Assembly (NCBI RefSeq): GCF_000015665.1
Contig: NC_008817.1
Span: 1,640,177 to 1,704,176 of the forward strand
Reading direction: 5' to 3'
Length of the DNA stretch: 64,000 bases
Source: Prochlorococcus marinus str. MIT 9515
GTDB taxonomy: Bacteria; Cyanobacteriota; Cyanobacteriia; PCC-6307; Cyanobiaceae
How positions within the stretch are numbered: position 1 is the first letter of the stretch; each line of letters starts with the position of its first letter. A program made the translations under genes and the position numbers. Under the pieces are notes generated by a model. The model saw nothing but the letters and a program-made list of their open reading frames with translations. It made no database searches and was not told where the DNA came from. Positions 55,589-64,000 of the stretch are shown piece after piece.

Positions 55589-58489
55589 TCAATTTAGAGC
55601 TTGCTTTAAATATTTGGCTGTATAACTTGTTGCATGCTTCGCAACATCTTCAGGTGTACCCTCCACGATGATTTCTCCACCTTTATCACCTCCATCAGGT
55701 CCAAGATCAATTATCCAATCTGAACATCTAATAACATCTAAATTATGCTCAATAACTACTACAGAATTACCTTTATCTACTAAACGTTGAATAACATCCA
55801 TTAATTTATGCACATCATAAAAACTTAATCCCGTTGTTGGCTCATCAATTAAATATAAAGTTTTTCCAGTAGCTCTCTTTGATAATTCAGTTGCTAATTT
55901 TACTCTTTGTGCCTCTCCACCAGATAATGTTGGAGCTGGCTGGCCTAATTTAACGTAACCAAGTCCTACATCAACTAAAGTAGACAATCTATCTGCAGCT
56001 TGAGGAATAGCAGAGAAAGTTTCAGCTGCTTGCTCAACAGTCATTTCTAAGACATCTGATATATTAAAACCTTTATATTTAACTTGAAGCGTTTCTCTAT
56101 TAAAACGAGCACCTTTACATACATCACATTGAACATAAACATCAGGCAAAAAATTCATTTCAATGACATTAACTCCTTGACCTCTACAAGCCTCGCATCT
56201 ACCCCCTTTAACATTAAAGCTAAATTGGCCAGCTTGATAACCTCTAGCTTTAGCTTCTACAGTGGCAGTAAACAATTGTCTAATCGGATCGAAAGCACCT
56301 GTATAAGTAGCAGGGTTTGATCTAGGAGTTCTTCCAATAGGAGATTGATCAATAACAATTACTTTATCAATAGCTTTTATACCTTTTAATTCTTTAACAC
56401 CCTTAGGAAAAGGAACTTTTAAACCAAGAGAGTGTGAAAGTGCAGGATGTAATAATTCATTAACTAATGTACTTTTCCCACTACCACTTACACCAGTTAC
56501 AGAAACTAATCTTCCCAAAGGAAATTCAACTGATATATCCTTGAGATTATTCTTAACACAATTATTTAGTATAAGACTTTTCTTAACTGAAGATCTTCTA
56601 ACACTTGGTGTAGGAATAGACTTCCTCCCACTGAGATAAGCGCCAGTCAAAGACTTTTCTGAGTTTAAAACATCCTCAAATGTACCTTTTGCAATAATTT
56701 CACCTCCATAAACGCCTGCACCGGGCCCTATATCCACTAAGTAATCTGCAGATTTCATAGTATCTTCATCATGTTCTACAACAACAAGAGTATTACCTAA
56801 ATCTCTGAGATTTTTTAATGTTTCAAGCAACCTATCATTATCTCTTTGATGTAAGCCGATACTTGGTTCATCCAATACATATAAAACACCAGTTAAACCT
56901 GCTCCTATTTGAGTTGCTAATCTAATACGCTGAGCTTCTCCACCAGACAAAGTCATGGCTGGTCTATCTAGTGTCAAATAATCCAGACCTACATTAATAA
57001 GAAACTTTAAACGTAATCGAATTTCTTTTAAAACTAATTCACCTATTTGTTTTTGTTTAGATGACAAGAGAACAATTTCTGTTTTATTTTTACTTAAACC
57101 CATTATTTTCTCAATATGAGATAAAGTTTCTGAGACGCTAATAGAAGTTAAATCAGTGATGTTATAGGGGCCAAGTTTAACAGCGAGTGCTTCTGGTTTT
57201 AATCTCTTACCTGAACATGTTTTACAAGGAACTAATTCTAAATATTTTTCAAGCTTTTGTTTAACTGATTCTCCATTAGATTCACTTAATTGCCTTTCTA
57301 GGATTGGCAAAATTCCCTCAAAAGGTCTTTCAAAACCGCTAGAAGTTTTAAAGCGACTATCAGCTTGAATTAAAATTGGCTTATCAGATCCCGAAAGTAA
57401 GACATTTTTTTGTAAATCACTGAGATCTTTCCAAGGAGTTTTTAATTCAAAACCATAAGCTTGTCCTACTGAATAAAGTAACGAAAAATAATATGTATTA
57501 TCTTTTTCGCTCCAAGGAGCTATGGCAGCGTAAACAGGTAAAGAAGTATCAGGTATTACTCTATCTGCAGTAAATTTTTTTAAATAGCCAATACCATGAC
57601 AATCGGAACAAGCACCATAAGGGCTATTAAAAGAAAATAATCTTGGAGACAATTCTTCAACAATAGATCCATGAATTGGACATGCATAGTTCTCAGAATA
57701 TAATTTTTCTTTATCTAACTCGGGAGGTAAAGTTTCCCCTTTTTTAGGAACAACTTCAACAATAGAAAGCCCATCTCCTCTTTTAAGGCAAGTTTGTAAA
57801 GAGTCATTCAATCTTTCCTGAATTCCATCTCTAGCAATCAATCGGTCTACTACAACCTCGATATTATGAATATGGTTCTTATCTAACTCAATACTATCTG
57901 CAAGCTCTCTAACCTCACCATTAATTCTTACTCGAGCAAAACCTTCTGCGGCTAATCCGCTAAGTAATTTTGCATGAGTTCCCTTTTTACCTCTTACGAC
58001 AGGTGCAAGCAATTGATACCTTGTTCCTTCAGGCAACAAAACTATTTGATCAACCATTTCATCAATTGTTTGCGGAGCAATTGGCAACCCACAATGATGA
58101 CAATGAGGTTCTCCAGCGCGTCCAAATAATAATCTTAAATAATCTTGTATCTCAGTAACTGTTCCAACAGTTGATCGAGGATTATGACTCGTTGATTTTT
58201 GATCTATAGATATAGCAGGGGATAATCCCTCAATATTATCTACATCTGGTTTGTCAACTTGACCTAAAAACTGTCTGGCATAAGCAGAAAGGCTTTCTAC
58301 ATATCTTCTTTGACCTTCTGCAAAAATAGTATCAAAAGCTAAAGAGCTTTTACCACTACCGCTAACACCTGTAAAAACAATAAATTTATTTCTTGGAAGA
58401 GTTAAATCTATATTTTTTAAATTATGTTGTCGAGCACCTCGGATTTTTATGGAATTATCTTCATTGATACCAATATTTTTTTTAACCAT
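55589..58489 (-). CDS. uvrA: Excinuclease ABC subunit A
   Basis: A 966-residue DNA damage sensor of nucleotide excision repair. It has two ABC ATPase modules: TGVSGSGKSSLAFDT near residue 40 and TGVSGSGKSTLVNEL near 675 are the Walker A loops, and LSGGEAQRIRLATQ and LSGGEAQRVKLATE are the signatures. Zinc modules appear as CACCG-like CHHCG/CPIHG...CSDCHG and CEACRGQG...CDVCKG. Length is close to E. coli UvrA plus a short C-terminus. It follows recN by 53 bases on the same strand. Confidence 0.98.
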   Translation of the reverse strand: MVKKNIGINEDNSIKIRGARQHNLKNIDLTLPRNKFIVFTGVSGSGKSSLAFDTIFAEGQRRYVESLSAYARQFLGQVDKPDVDNIEGLSPAISIDQKSTSHNPRSTVGTVTEIQDYLRLLFGRAGEPHCHHCGLPIAPQTIDEMVDQIVLLPEGTRYQLLAPVVRGKKGTHAKLLSGLAAEGFARVRINGEVRELADSIELDKNHIHNIEVVVDRLIARDGIQERLNDSLQTCLKRGDGLSIVEVVPKKGETLPPELDKEKLYSENYACPIHGSIVEELSPRLFSFNSPYGACSDCHGIGYLKKFTADRVIPDTSLPVYAAIAPWSEKDNTYYFSLLYSVGQAYGFELKTPWKDLSDLQKNVLLSGSDKPILIQADSRFKTSSGFERPFEGILPILERQLSESNGESVKQKLEKYLELVPCKTCSGKRLKPEALAVKLGPYNITDLTSISVSETLSHIEKIMGLSKNKTEIVLLSSKQKQIGELVLKEIRLRLKFLINVGLDYLTLDRPAMTLSGGEAQRIRLATQIGAGLTGVLYVLDEPSIGLHQRDNDRLLETLKNLRDLGNTLVVVEHDEDTMKSADYLVDIGPGAGVYGGEIIAKGTFEDVLNSEKSLTGAYLSGRKSIPTPSVRRSSVKKSLILNNCVKNNLKDISVEFPLGRLVSVTGVSGSGKSTLVNELLHPALSHSLGLKVPFPKGVKELKGIKAIDKVIVIDQSPIGRTPRSNPATYTGAFDPIRQLFTATVEAKARGYQAGQFSFNVKGGRCEACRGQGVNVIEMNFLPDVYVQCDVCKGARFNRETLQVKYKGFNISDVLEMTVEQAAETFSAIPQAADRLSTLVDVGLGYVKLGQPAPTLSGGEAQRVKLATELSKRATGKTLYLIDEPTTGLSFYDVHKLMDVIQRLVDKGNSVVVIEHNLDVIRCSDWIIDLGPDGGDKGGEIIVEGTPEDVAKHATSYTAKYLKQALN

Positions 58490-58542
58490 GCTTAAATCTT
58501 GATTGATTTAAAGAATTATCATTATAGTCTATATTTTTTTAT

Positions 58543-60219
58543 TTATGCGGCTGCTTTATCGATTAGTGTAGATGCATAACTATTTGCTTCACTAAAACCA
58601 CCACCTATAAGTTCAATTAACTCATTTTGTCTTTCTCTTTTTGTATTTAATTTAAGAACAGAAGTAAAAGTTATTCCATTAATTACATTTTTCTTGACTT
58701 TAAAATGAGAATTACCAGTTGCTGCTAATAAAGGCTGGTGCGTAATACATAAAACCTGCCTGTCCTGTGCAGTAGCTTTTATTAATTCAACTAAAGAATA
58801 TAATGATTTCCCACTTAAACCATTATCGATTTCATCTAAGAAAAAAGTATTAGATTTTTGAGAAATGCTAGATTTTATTGCTAATAAAAATCTTGACATT
58901 TCTCCTCCAGAAATAATTTTGGATAATGGCGCTAACTTTTGATCAGGATTTGCCGAAAATAGAAAGTCTATCGTCTCATTGCCTTCTGAAGAAGATGCAA
59001 CTTTTGAAAATTCAATTGAAAAATCTGCGTTCTCTAACCCTAAATTTTTTAAAATAGAAATTACAGAATTTTGAAGTTGATCAGCTGTTTCCTTTCTTTG
59101 AGAAGACTGAATCTCAAAAAGGGTATTTAAATTAACTTCCAATTTATTGATTTGAATATCCAATTTCTTAATTTCTTCCTCATCTAAATTATCCTCTATA
59201 AATGTTTTTAATTCATTTCTTTTTAAAATTAAATCTGGTAGTTCGAGGGAAAATGTTCTCTCTAAATTTTGTAAGTAAAATAATCTTTTTTGAACTTCTT
59301 CCAAGCTGAAATCCTCATTCTCTAGTTGTTCCGAATATTTTGTTAAAGCAAAAATTAAATTTTCTACATCATTTTGAATACTTATTAAATCATCATTTAA
59401 ATCTTTAATCTTTGAATCAAATTGACTAACTTTACTTAATTGTTTTATTGATTGAGCAATTAAATAACTTACGGAAGAATCGTTGTTATAGCTATTTAAA
59501 TTATCAAGAGATAATTGTATCGAGTTTTTAATGTCAAAATTGCTTGAAAGTCGCAACTCTTTTGATTGCAGTTCTGAAATTTCACTTTTTGAATTTAAAT
59601 TAGCTTCTTCCAACATTTTAAACATCTCTTGAATTGCAAAATTATTCTCTTCTTTCTTTTTAAATGCCTCCTTCTTCTCTTCCCTTCTTTTTTTAAGAAT
59701 CTGAAATTCCTGCCATAAACTTTTAATGTCAAAATTAATCTTCTTTAATCTTTTTGAACCTAAATCATCAATTATTCTTCTTCTGTAATCTTGATTATCA
59801 TATAAAAAGGTATCAGATTGACCAGCAAAATCTACTAACAATAATCCTAATTTTCCCAAAACTTTTTTGTTAACAGATAAATTGTTTATCGTATATTTTG
59901 AATGAATTTTATTATTTTTTTTATAAGATTGTCTTTTAACGAAAATTTCATCCGAAATTTCTTTAAAACCATTTCTTGAAAACCAATCAGTTAGTTTTGA
60001 GGAATTTGAAAATTTCGCCTCAATTAAACATTCTTTTTTTCCTGGACGAATTAAGTGCTTTAAAGGTATATTAGTTCCACCGAATAAAACATTTAAGGAA
60101 TCTAGGATCAGTGATTTTCCTGATCCTGAATCTCCCGTAATAATATTCAACCCTTTTTCGAAATTAATTTCTATAATTTCAATTAAGGCAATATTTTTTA
60201 ATTTTAATTGTATTAACAT
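58543..60219 (-). CDS. recN: DNA repair protein RecN
   Basis: An SMC-like protein of about 558 residues. GDSGSGKS (29-36) is the Walker A loop, a charged coiled-coil runs through the middle (about 150-370, KKRREEKKEAFKKKEEN and similar), and ISGGEMSRFLLAIKS plus FFLDEIDNGLSG give the signature and Walker B. It acts early at double-strand breaks. The ATG at 60219 fits the family start LIQLKLKNIALIE; the longer start at 60237 adds six residues. It pairs with uvrA on the same strand as a repair unit. Confidence 0.95.
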   Translation of the reverse strand: MLIQLKLKNIALIEIIEINFEKGLNIITGDSGSGKSLILDSLNVLFGGTNIPLKHLIRPGKKECLIEAKFSNSSKLTDWFSRNGFKEISDEIFVKRQSYKKNNKIHSKYTINNLSVNKKVLGKLGLLLVDFAGQSDTFLYDNQDYRRRIIDDLGSKRLKKINFDIKSLWQEFQILKKRREEKKEAFKKKEENNFAIQEMFKMLEEANLNSKSEISELQSKELRLSSNFDIKNSIQLSLDNLNSYNNDSSVSYLIAQSIKQLSKVSQFDSKIKDLNDDLISIQNDVENLIFALTKYSEQLENEDFSLEEVQKRLFYLQNLERTFSLELPDLILKRNELKTFIEDNLDEEEIKKLDIQINKLEVNLNTLFEIQSSQRKETADQLQNSVISILKNLGLENADFSIEFSKVASSSEGNETIDFLFSANPDQKLAPLSKIISGGEMSRFLLAIKSSISQKSNTFFLDEIDNGLSGKSLYSLVELIKATAQDRQVLCITHQPLLAATGNSHFKVKKNVINGITFTSVLKLNTKRERQNELIELIGGGFSEANSYASTLIDKAAA

Positions 60220-60288
60220 GATAATTCTTACATACAAAAAAATTAACTTCTTTTTGAAGAAAATAAAAGGGTTTAAATAAATAAAGTT

Positions 60289-62145
60289 ATGAACGAAGAT
60301 TATACAGATTTTATAGAAGCTTCGGGATTACTTGAATATAATCCAGAAATAATTTCTAAAATTTATCAAAAAAACCCTAGTCGACTATTCAAAAGACTTT
60401 GGCAAACTCTAATCCCAATTTTTGTATATATAATTTCAGTCGGGTGGGATAAATTAACTGGACAACTAAAAAAAGAATCTAAAGCTAGATATAGAGCAAA
60501 GCAACTAACAAATTTATTAGTAGAATTAGGCCCTGCATTTGTTAAAGCTGGTCAAGCTTTATCAACCAGACCAGACATTATTCCTAGTGTTCTTCTAGAA
60601 GAGTTATCTGAGCTTCAAGATCAATTACCAGGATTTGATGGAGATAAAGCGATGGAACTTATAGAAGAAGATTTGAATAAAGAAATTGATGAGATTTTTT
60701 TAACTATTGATAAAGAACCAATTTCTGCAGCATCTTTAGGACAAGTTCATAAAGCTGTTCTCAAAAATAAAGATGTTGTGGCTGTAAAAGTACAAAGACC
60801 TGGGTTAAGAGAACAAATCACACTTGATTTATACATAGTTAGAAATATTGCTAATTGGTTGAAAAATAATATTGGACTAATTAGGAGCGATCTTGTTGCT
60901 TTGATTGATGAATTAGGAAAAAGAGTTTTTGAAGAAATGGATTATCTAAACGAAGCTGAAAATGCTGAAAAATTTAGAAATTTTCATCTACATAACTCAA
61001 AAATTGCTGTGCCAAAAATTTATAAAGAAACCACTTCACGAAGAGTGTTAACTATGGAATGGATAGATGGCACAAAGCTCACAAATCTCGAAGAGGTTAA
61101 AAATTTAGGTATAGATCCTGACGAGATGATTGAAATAGGAGTGCAATGTAGTTTAGAGCAATTATTAGAACATGGTTTCTTTCATGCTGACCCACATCCT
61201 GGCAATTTATTAGCCTTGAAAGATGGCAGATTATGCTATTTGGATTTCGGTATGATGAGTGAAGTTACTAAAACATCTAGATCCGGATTAATCCAAGCAG
61301 TAGTTCATCTTGTTAATAAGAATTTTGATAAATTATCTCAAGATTTTGTTAAGTTAGGTTTCTTATCTGAAGAAGTTAATCTTGAACCTATTGTTCCAGC
61401 TTTTCAAGATGTCTTTATAAATGCAGTAGAACTTGGTGTGTCGAAAATGGATTTTAAAAGTGTAACTGATGATATGTCAGGAGTTATGTATAAATTTCCT
61501 TTTAAATTACCTCCATATTATGCACTTATAATTAGGTCTTTATTAACATTAGAAGGGATTGCTTTAAGCGTAGATCCTGATTTTAAAATACTCGGAGCAG
61601 CTTATCCATATTTCGCCCGAAGATTAATGGAAGACCCTGATCCTCAACTAAGAGAAAGTTTAAAAGAAATGCTTTTTGATAATAAAAAATTCAAATGGGA
61701 CAGATTAGAAGATTTACTATCTAACGCAGCAAAACAGACCAATCTCAATTTAGAAAAACTTCTTGATGAAGTTATTAATCTTCTTTTTTCTCCGAAAGGT
61801 GGATTTCTAAGAAATGAAATTATTAATAGTTTGACTGATCAAATAGACTTAGTAGGTTTAAAATTACTGAAGGGTGTAAATAATTACCTTCCAAAATCAA
61901 TTAAATTAAACATTGCAAAAGATAACGAAAACATTAATGATTTAATTTTAACAATTGAGCCTTTCAAAAATTTTCTAGAAATCATACAAAAAATACCTGG
62001 ATACTCTATTGATATTTTTCTAAAAAGAGTTCCAAGACTTATAAACGAACCTTACACAAAAGAAATGAGTTTAACAATTGCAAAAAAAGTTACAGAAAAA
62101 AGCGTTGTCAGACTTGTAAAAATTGCTGCTGGTGTAACTATATAA
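60289..62145 (+). CDS. ABC1/UbiB-family atypical kinase
   Basis: A 618-residue protein. The UbiB-type set is complete: K86-A-G-Q89 in PAFVKAGQALSTRPDIIP, SAASLGQVHKAVL (the alanine-rich loop), VKVQRPG, HADPHPGNL and LDFGM. Residues about 590-615 may form a membrane-associated end. Family members support isoprenoid quinone synthesis and, in chloroplasts, plastoglobule lipid metabolism; here plastoquinone or tocopherol is the likely field. ATPase or kinase activity is known for relatives. It is one of several paralogues expected in a cyanobacterium. It is followed directly, without a gap, by the DUF1400 gene. Confidence 0.93.
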   Translation: MNEDYTDFIEASGLLEYNPEIISKIYQKNPSRLFKRLWQTLIPIFVYIISVGWDKLTGQLKKESKARYRAKQLTNLLVELGPAFVKAGQALSTRPDIIPSVLLEELSELQDQLPGFDGDKAMELIEEDLNKEIDEIFLTIDKEPISAASLGQVHKAVLKNKDVVAVKVQRPGLREQITLDLYIVRNIANWLKNNIGLIRSDLVALIDELGKRVFEEMDYLNEAENAEKFRNFHLHNSKIAVPKIYKETTSRRVLTMEWIDGTKLTNLEEVKNLGIDPDEMIEIGVQCSLEQLLEHGFFHADPHPGNLLALKDGRLCYLDFGMMSEVTKTSRSGLIQAVVHLVNKNFDKLSQDFVKLGFLSEEVNLEPIVPAFQDVFINAVELGVSKMDFKSVTDDMSGVMYKFPFKLPPYYALIIRSLLTLEGIALSVDPDFKILGAAYPYFARRLMEDPDPQLRESLKEMLFDNKKFKWDRLEDLLSNAAKQTNLNLEKLLDEVINLLFSPKGGFLRNEIINSLTDQIDLVGLKLLKGVNNYLPKSIKLNIAKDNENINDLILTIEPFKNFLEIIQKIPGYSIDIFLKRVPRLINEPYTKEMSLTIAKKVTEKSVVRLVKIAAGVTI

Positions 62146-62718
62146 ATGAAATTTTCTAAAAGTTTGCTTTCTAAAATTTTTTTAATAATAATTACTAATC
62201 ACATTTTTTTAAATCCACCTAAAGTTCAATCTGCAGAAAATATCAAAATTATCTACGGCATTTTTTCAAGAACAGTAACTGTAGATTCTTTAAAAGATTT
62301 TGCTGAGAATGGTAAATCATCAATGTCATTAAGAAGAATTTTAAATGCGACCGGTTCTTCAGATGATGAGATTCAAACAATATTAAATAAAAATTTCGAA
62401 ATACCAATAACTATTGCAAGTAAATTAGTTTACTCCGAAATAGGTAACGTTTTTTTAACAAGGCTATCATCCATTCTTCACACCCCTAGAACAAATGATG
62501 AAAGAACAGGTATGTTAGCTCTGAGATCAAGTGTAATAAAGGGTTTAAATATTGGAAATGGAAAAATAAATCTCATAAGATTCTTTGAAAGTTATCCTAC
62601 GAAAACTATTATTTTAAACGTAAACGCTTTAAGTAAAGTAATGAATAAAGTACAATCAATATCGGAATTATTAGAATTTTTCACTAGCAAGCCTCTAGAA
62701 CAAATTAAAAACAATTAA
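62146..62718 (+). CDS. Secreted stand-alone DUF1400 protein
   Basis: A 190-residue protein. Residues 1-30 are a signal peptide ending VQSA before ENIKII. The mature part, with GIFSRTVTVDSLKDFAENGK, RRILNATGSS, LTRLSSILHTPR and GMLALRSSVIKGL, follows the DUF1400 pattern, which in other cyanobacteria sits in front of an alpha/beta hydrolase. Here no hydrolase domain follows: the frame ends and thrC begins. Periplasmic or lumenal location is inferred. It starts at the base after the kinase stop. The function of DUF1400 is not known to me. Confidence 0.8.
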   Translation: MKFSKSLLSKIFLIIITNHIFLNPPKVQSAENIKIIYGIFSRTVTVDSLKDFAENGKSSMSLRRILNATGSSDDEIQTILNKNFEIPITIASKLVYSEIGNVFLTRLSSILHTPRTNDERTGMLALRSSVIKGLNIGNGKINLIRFFESYPTKTIILNVNALSKVMNKVQSISELLEFFTSKPLEQIKNN

Positions 62719-62724
62719 ATAATT

Positions 62725-63828
62725 ATGAAATTCATAAATAAAATTAAAAATAAATTCAAAGGAAATTACAGAAAAAAAAGATGGCCAGGGTTAATTAATG
62801 CATATAGACAATATCTGCCAGTATCTTCAAAAACTCCCATTATTTCCTTAAATGAAGGAAATACTCCTCTTATATTCAGTGAATCAATTAGTAATCTACT
62901 TGGAAACAATACAAAAGTTTATTTAAAATATGACGGCTTAAATCCTACTGGATCATTCAAAGACAGAGGAATGACAATGGCTATAAGTAAAGCAAAAGAA
63001 GAAGGGCGTGAAGCTGTAATATGCGCTAGTACAGGAAACACTTCTGCTGCTGCTGCTGCTTATGCTTCAAGAGGTGGTTTAAGATCTTATGTAATAATTC
63101 CTGATGGATACGTAGCTCAGGGAAAACTTGCTCAAGCTTTAATGTATGGTGCAGAAATTATTTCTATACAAGGTAATTTTGATAAAGCTTTGGAAATAGT
63201 TAGAGACTTATCTTCTGAATATCCAATAAACCTTGTAAATTCTGTTAATCCTTATCGAATACAAGGTCAAAAGACTGCTGCCTTTGAGATAGTAGATGAC
63301 TTAGGTATTGCTCCTGACTGGCTTTGTATACCTATGGGAAATGCAGGAAACATAACGGCTTATTGGTTAGGGTTCAAAGAGTATAGAAAAATAAAAAAGA
63401 ATTTAAAATTACCAATTATGATGGGATTTCAATCTGAAGGATCTGCACCTTTGGTAAAAAATATTATCGTTAAAGATCCTGAAACCATTGCAACAGCAAT
63501 TAGAATTGGAAATCCTGTAAATAGAGACAAAGCAAAAATAGTCAAAAAAGAAAGCAAAGGAGATTTTCAGTCTGTTACTGATAAAGAAATTATTGAAGCT
63601 TATAAAATGCTTGCCAAAGAAGGAGTTTTTTGTGAACCAGCAAGCGCTGCCTCTGTTGCAGGGCTTATTAAAAATAAAAACAGAATAAAAAAAGGATCAA
63701 CAATAGTTTGTGTTTTAACAGGAAATGGGTTAAAAGATCCAGATTGTGCCATTAATAATAATGACGCTGTTTTCAGAAAAAATATTGAACCTTCATTAAA
63801 AAATATAACTAAAGTTTTAGGATACTAA
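62725..63828 (+). CDS. thrC: Threonine synthase
   Basis: A 367-residue fold type II PLP enzyme. [11 protein letters not shown] places the PLP lysine at K79, and [15 protein letters not shown] and [12 protein letters not shown] are the phosphate-binding loops. It converts O-phosphohomoserine to threonine. It matches the short, cyanobacterial and Bacillus-type enzyme, not the longer E. coli form. The start at 62725 follows the DUF1400 gene by 6 bases. A GCT run at 63045-63060 simply encodes the alanines after TSA. Confidence 0.95.
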   Translation: MKFINKIKNKFKGNYRKKRWPGLINAYRQYLPVSSKTPIISLNEGNTPLIFSESISNLLGNNTKVYLKYDGLNPTGSFKDRGMTMAISKAKEEGREAVICASTGNTSAAAAAYASRGGLRSYVIIPDGYVAQGKLAQALMYGAEIISIQGNFDKALEIVRDLSSEYPINLVNSVNPYRIQGQKTAAFEIVDDLGIAPDWLCIPMGNAGNITAYWLGFKEYRKIKKNLKLPIMMGFQSEGSAPLVKNIIVKDPETIATAIRIGNPVNRDKAKIVKKESKGDFQSVTDKEIIEAYKMLAKEGVFCEPASAASVAGLIKNKNRIKKGSTIVCVLTGNGLKDPDCAINNNDAVFRKNIEPSLKNITKVLGY

Positions 63829-63850
63829 TAAAACCAAAAAACAAAGTGAC

Positions 63851-63859
63851 TGTGGAAAT
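63851..63859 (-). promoter_or_regulatory. DnaA-box-like word
   Basis: TGTGGAAAT on the plus strand is ATTTCCACA on the minus strand, one base from TTTTCCACA, a form used for DnaA boxes in cyanobacteria. It lies in the gap after thrC. Nine-base matches of this quality occur by chance in AT-rich DNA. Confidence 0.35.
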
Positions 63860-63968
63860 AGTTTAAAACTCATTAAAAATTGTTAATTACTGTCTAAAAT
63901 CAAATCGATTTTGTTGATAAAATTTTAAGAAAATTATATTAGTCTTTATAAATACACATTAAAAAAAA

Positions 63969-63977
63969 CTTTTCCAC
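63969..63977 (+). promoter_or_regulatory. DnaA-box-like word
   Basis: TTTTCCACT differs by one base from TTTTCCACA. It touches the ATG at 63978, which opens a frame (MKFFQKM) that leaves the window after seven codons. Together with the word at 63851 it makes an origin-proximal region possible. Confidence 0.35.
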
Positions 63978-64000
63978 TATGAAGTTTTTTCAGAAAATGA

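Larger units (their letters stand above)
63829..64000 (+). other. AT-rich region after thrC, possibly origin-proximal
   Basis: About 172 bases without a supported gene. It holds the two DnaA-box-like words described separately and several A/T runs. A frame beginning ATG AAG TTT TTT CAG at 63978 is open to the edge, and another ATG lies at 63997. In marine picocyanobacteria dnaN marks the origin, and the gene order uvrA, recN, ABC1 kinase, thrC may lead up to it, but this is from memory and the sequence stops too early to show it. Confidence 0.35.

Noticed and set aside
63045..63060. GCT trinucleotide run in thrC
   Set aside because: It encodes the conserved alanine stretch after the phosphate loop and is not a separate repeat element.

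Overview
The window is a compact, AT-rich stretch of bacterial chromosome that looks like a high-light-adapted Prochlorococcus, or a very close marine picocyanobacterium. The reasons are the low GC content, intergenic gaps that never reach 300 bases, and the gene set: cyanobacterial sulfolipid genes (sqdB, sqdX), an acyl-lipid delta-9 desaturase, a sucrose-phosphate-synthase-type glycosyltransferase, DUF3134 and DUF1400 proteins, a group 2 sigma factor and a chorismate lyase of the plastoquinone pathway. I see no insertion sequence, prophage, CRISPR array, rRNA operon or integrase. Almost everything is core housekeeping.

Layout. Positions 1-5.2 kb: end of a divergent secreted protein, then rpmI-rplT-TPR-thiG, then sqdB-sqdX. 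5.4-10.7 kb (minus): a four-gene unit read as an HTH-like protein, a C-S lyase-like PLP enzyme, gcvH and gcvP. 10.8-16.3 kb (plus): desaturase, rplI, dnaB, mnmG, chorismate lyase. 16.2-23.4 kb: small hypotheticals, a SprT-like metalloprotein, a T4-like ATP-dependent DNA ligase, a TVP38 membrane protein, valS, a HesB-like protein and tRNA-Val(UAC). 23.5-34.3 kb (plus): mazG-speE-speB-gcvT-aspS-pyrG-queE-queC-pabB-pabC, tightly packed. 34.3-46.4 kb: cobA, an MFS transporter, ppk, a sigma factor, a phytol/polyprenol kinase-like protein, DAHP synthase, acnB, a CLC antiporter and purU. 46.4-55.4 kb: a ThiO-like oxidase, dnaK, aroE, rpsF, argG, DUF3134, mraY and the sucrose-phosphate synthase. 55.6-64.0 kb: uvrA and recN (minus), then an ABC1/UbiB kinase, a stand-alone DUF1400 protein and thrC. 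The last 170 bases carry two DnaA-box-like words and may approach the replication origin.

Functional links. The glycine cleavage genes gcvP, gcvH and gcvT are all present but split between two loci 18 kb apart. One-carbon and folate metabolism is represented by gcv, purU, pabB and pabC. Thiamine thiazole synthesis has ThiG and a candidate ThiO. Polyamine synthesis has speE and speB. The chorismate pathway has DAHP synthase, aroE, and three chorismate consumers or processors (chorismate lyase, PabB, PabC). UvrA, RecN and the ligase are repair functions.

The most unusual items are the T4-like ATP-dependent DNA ligase, the sucrose-phosphate synthase that has only a glycosyltransferase domain, four convergent gene pairs whose 3' ends overlap (by 4 to 82 bases), several small unrecognised proteins, and the possible origin-proximal end. 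I did not find a clear multi-gene undescribed system.
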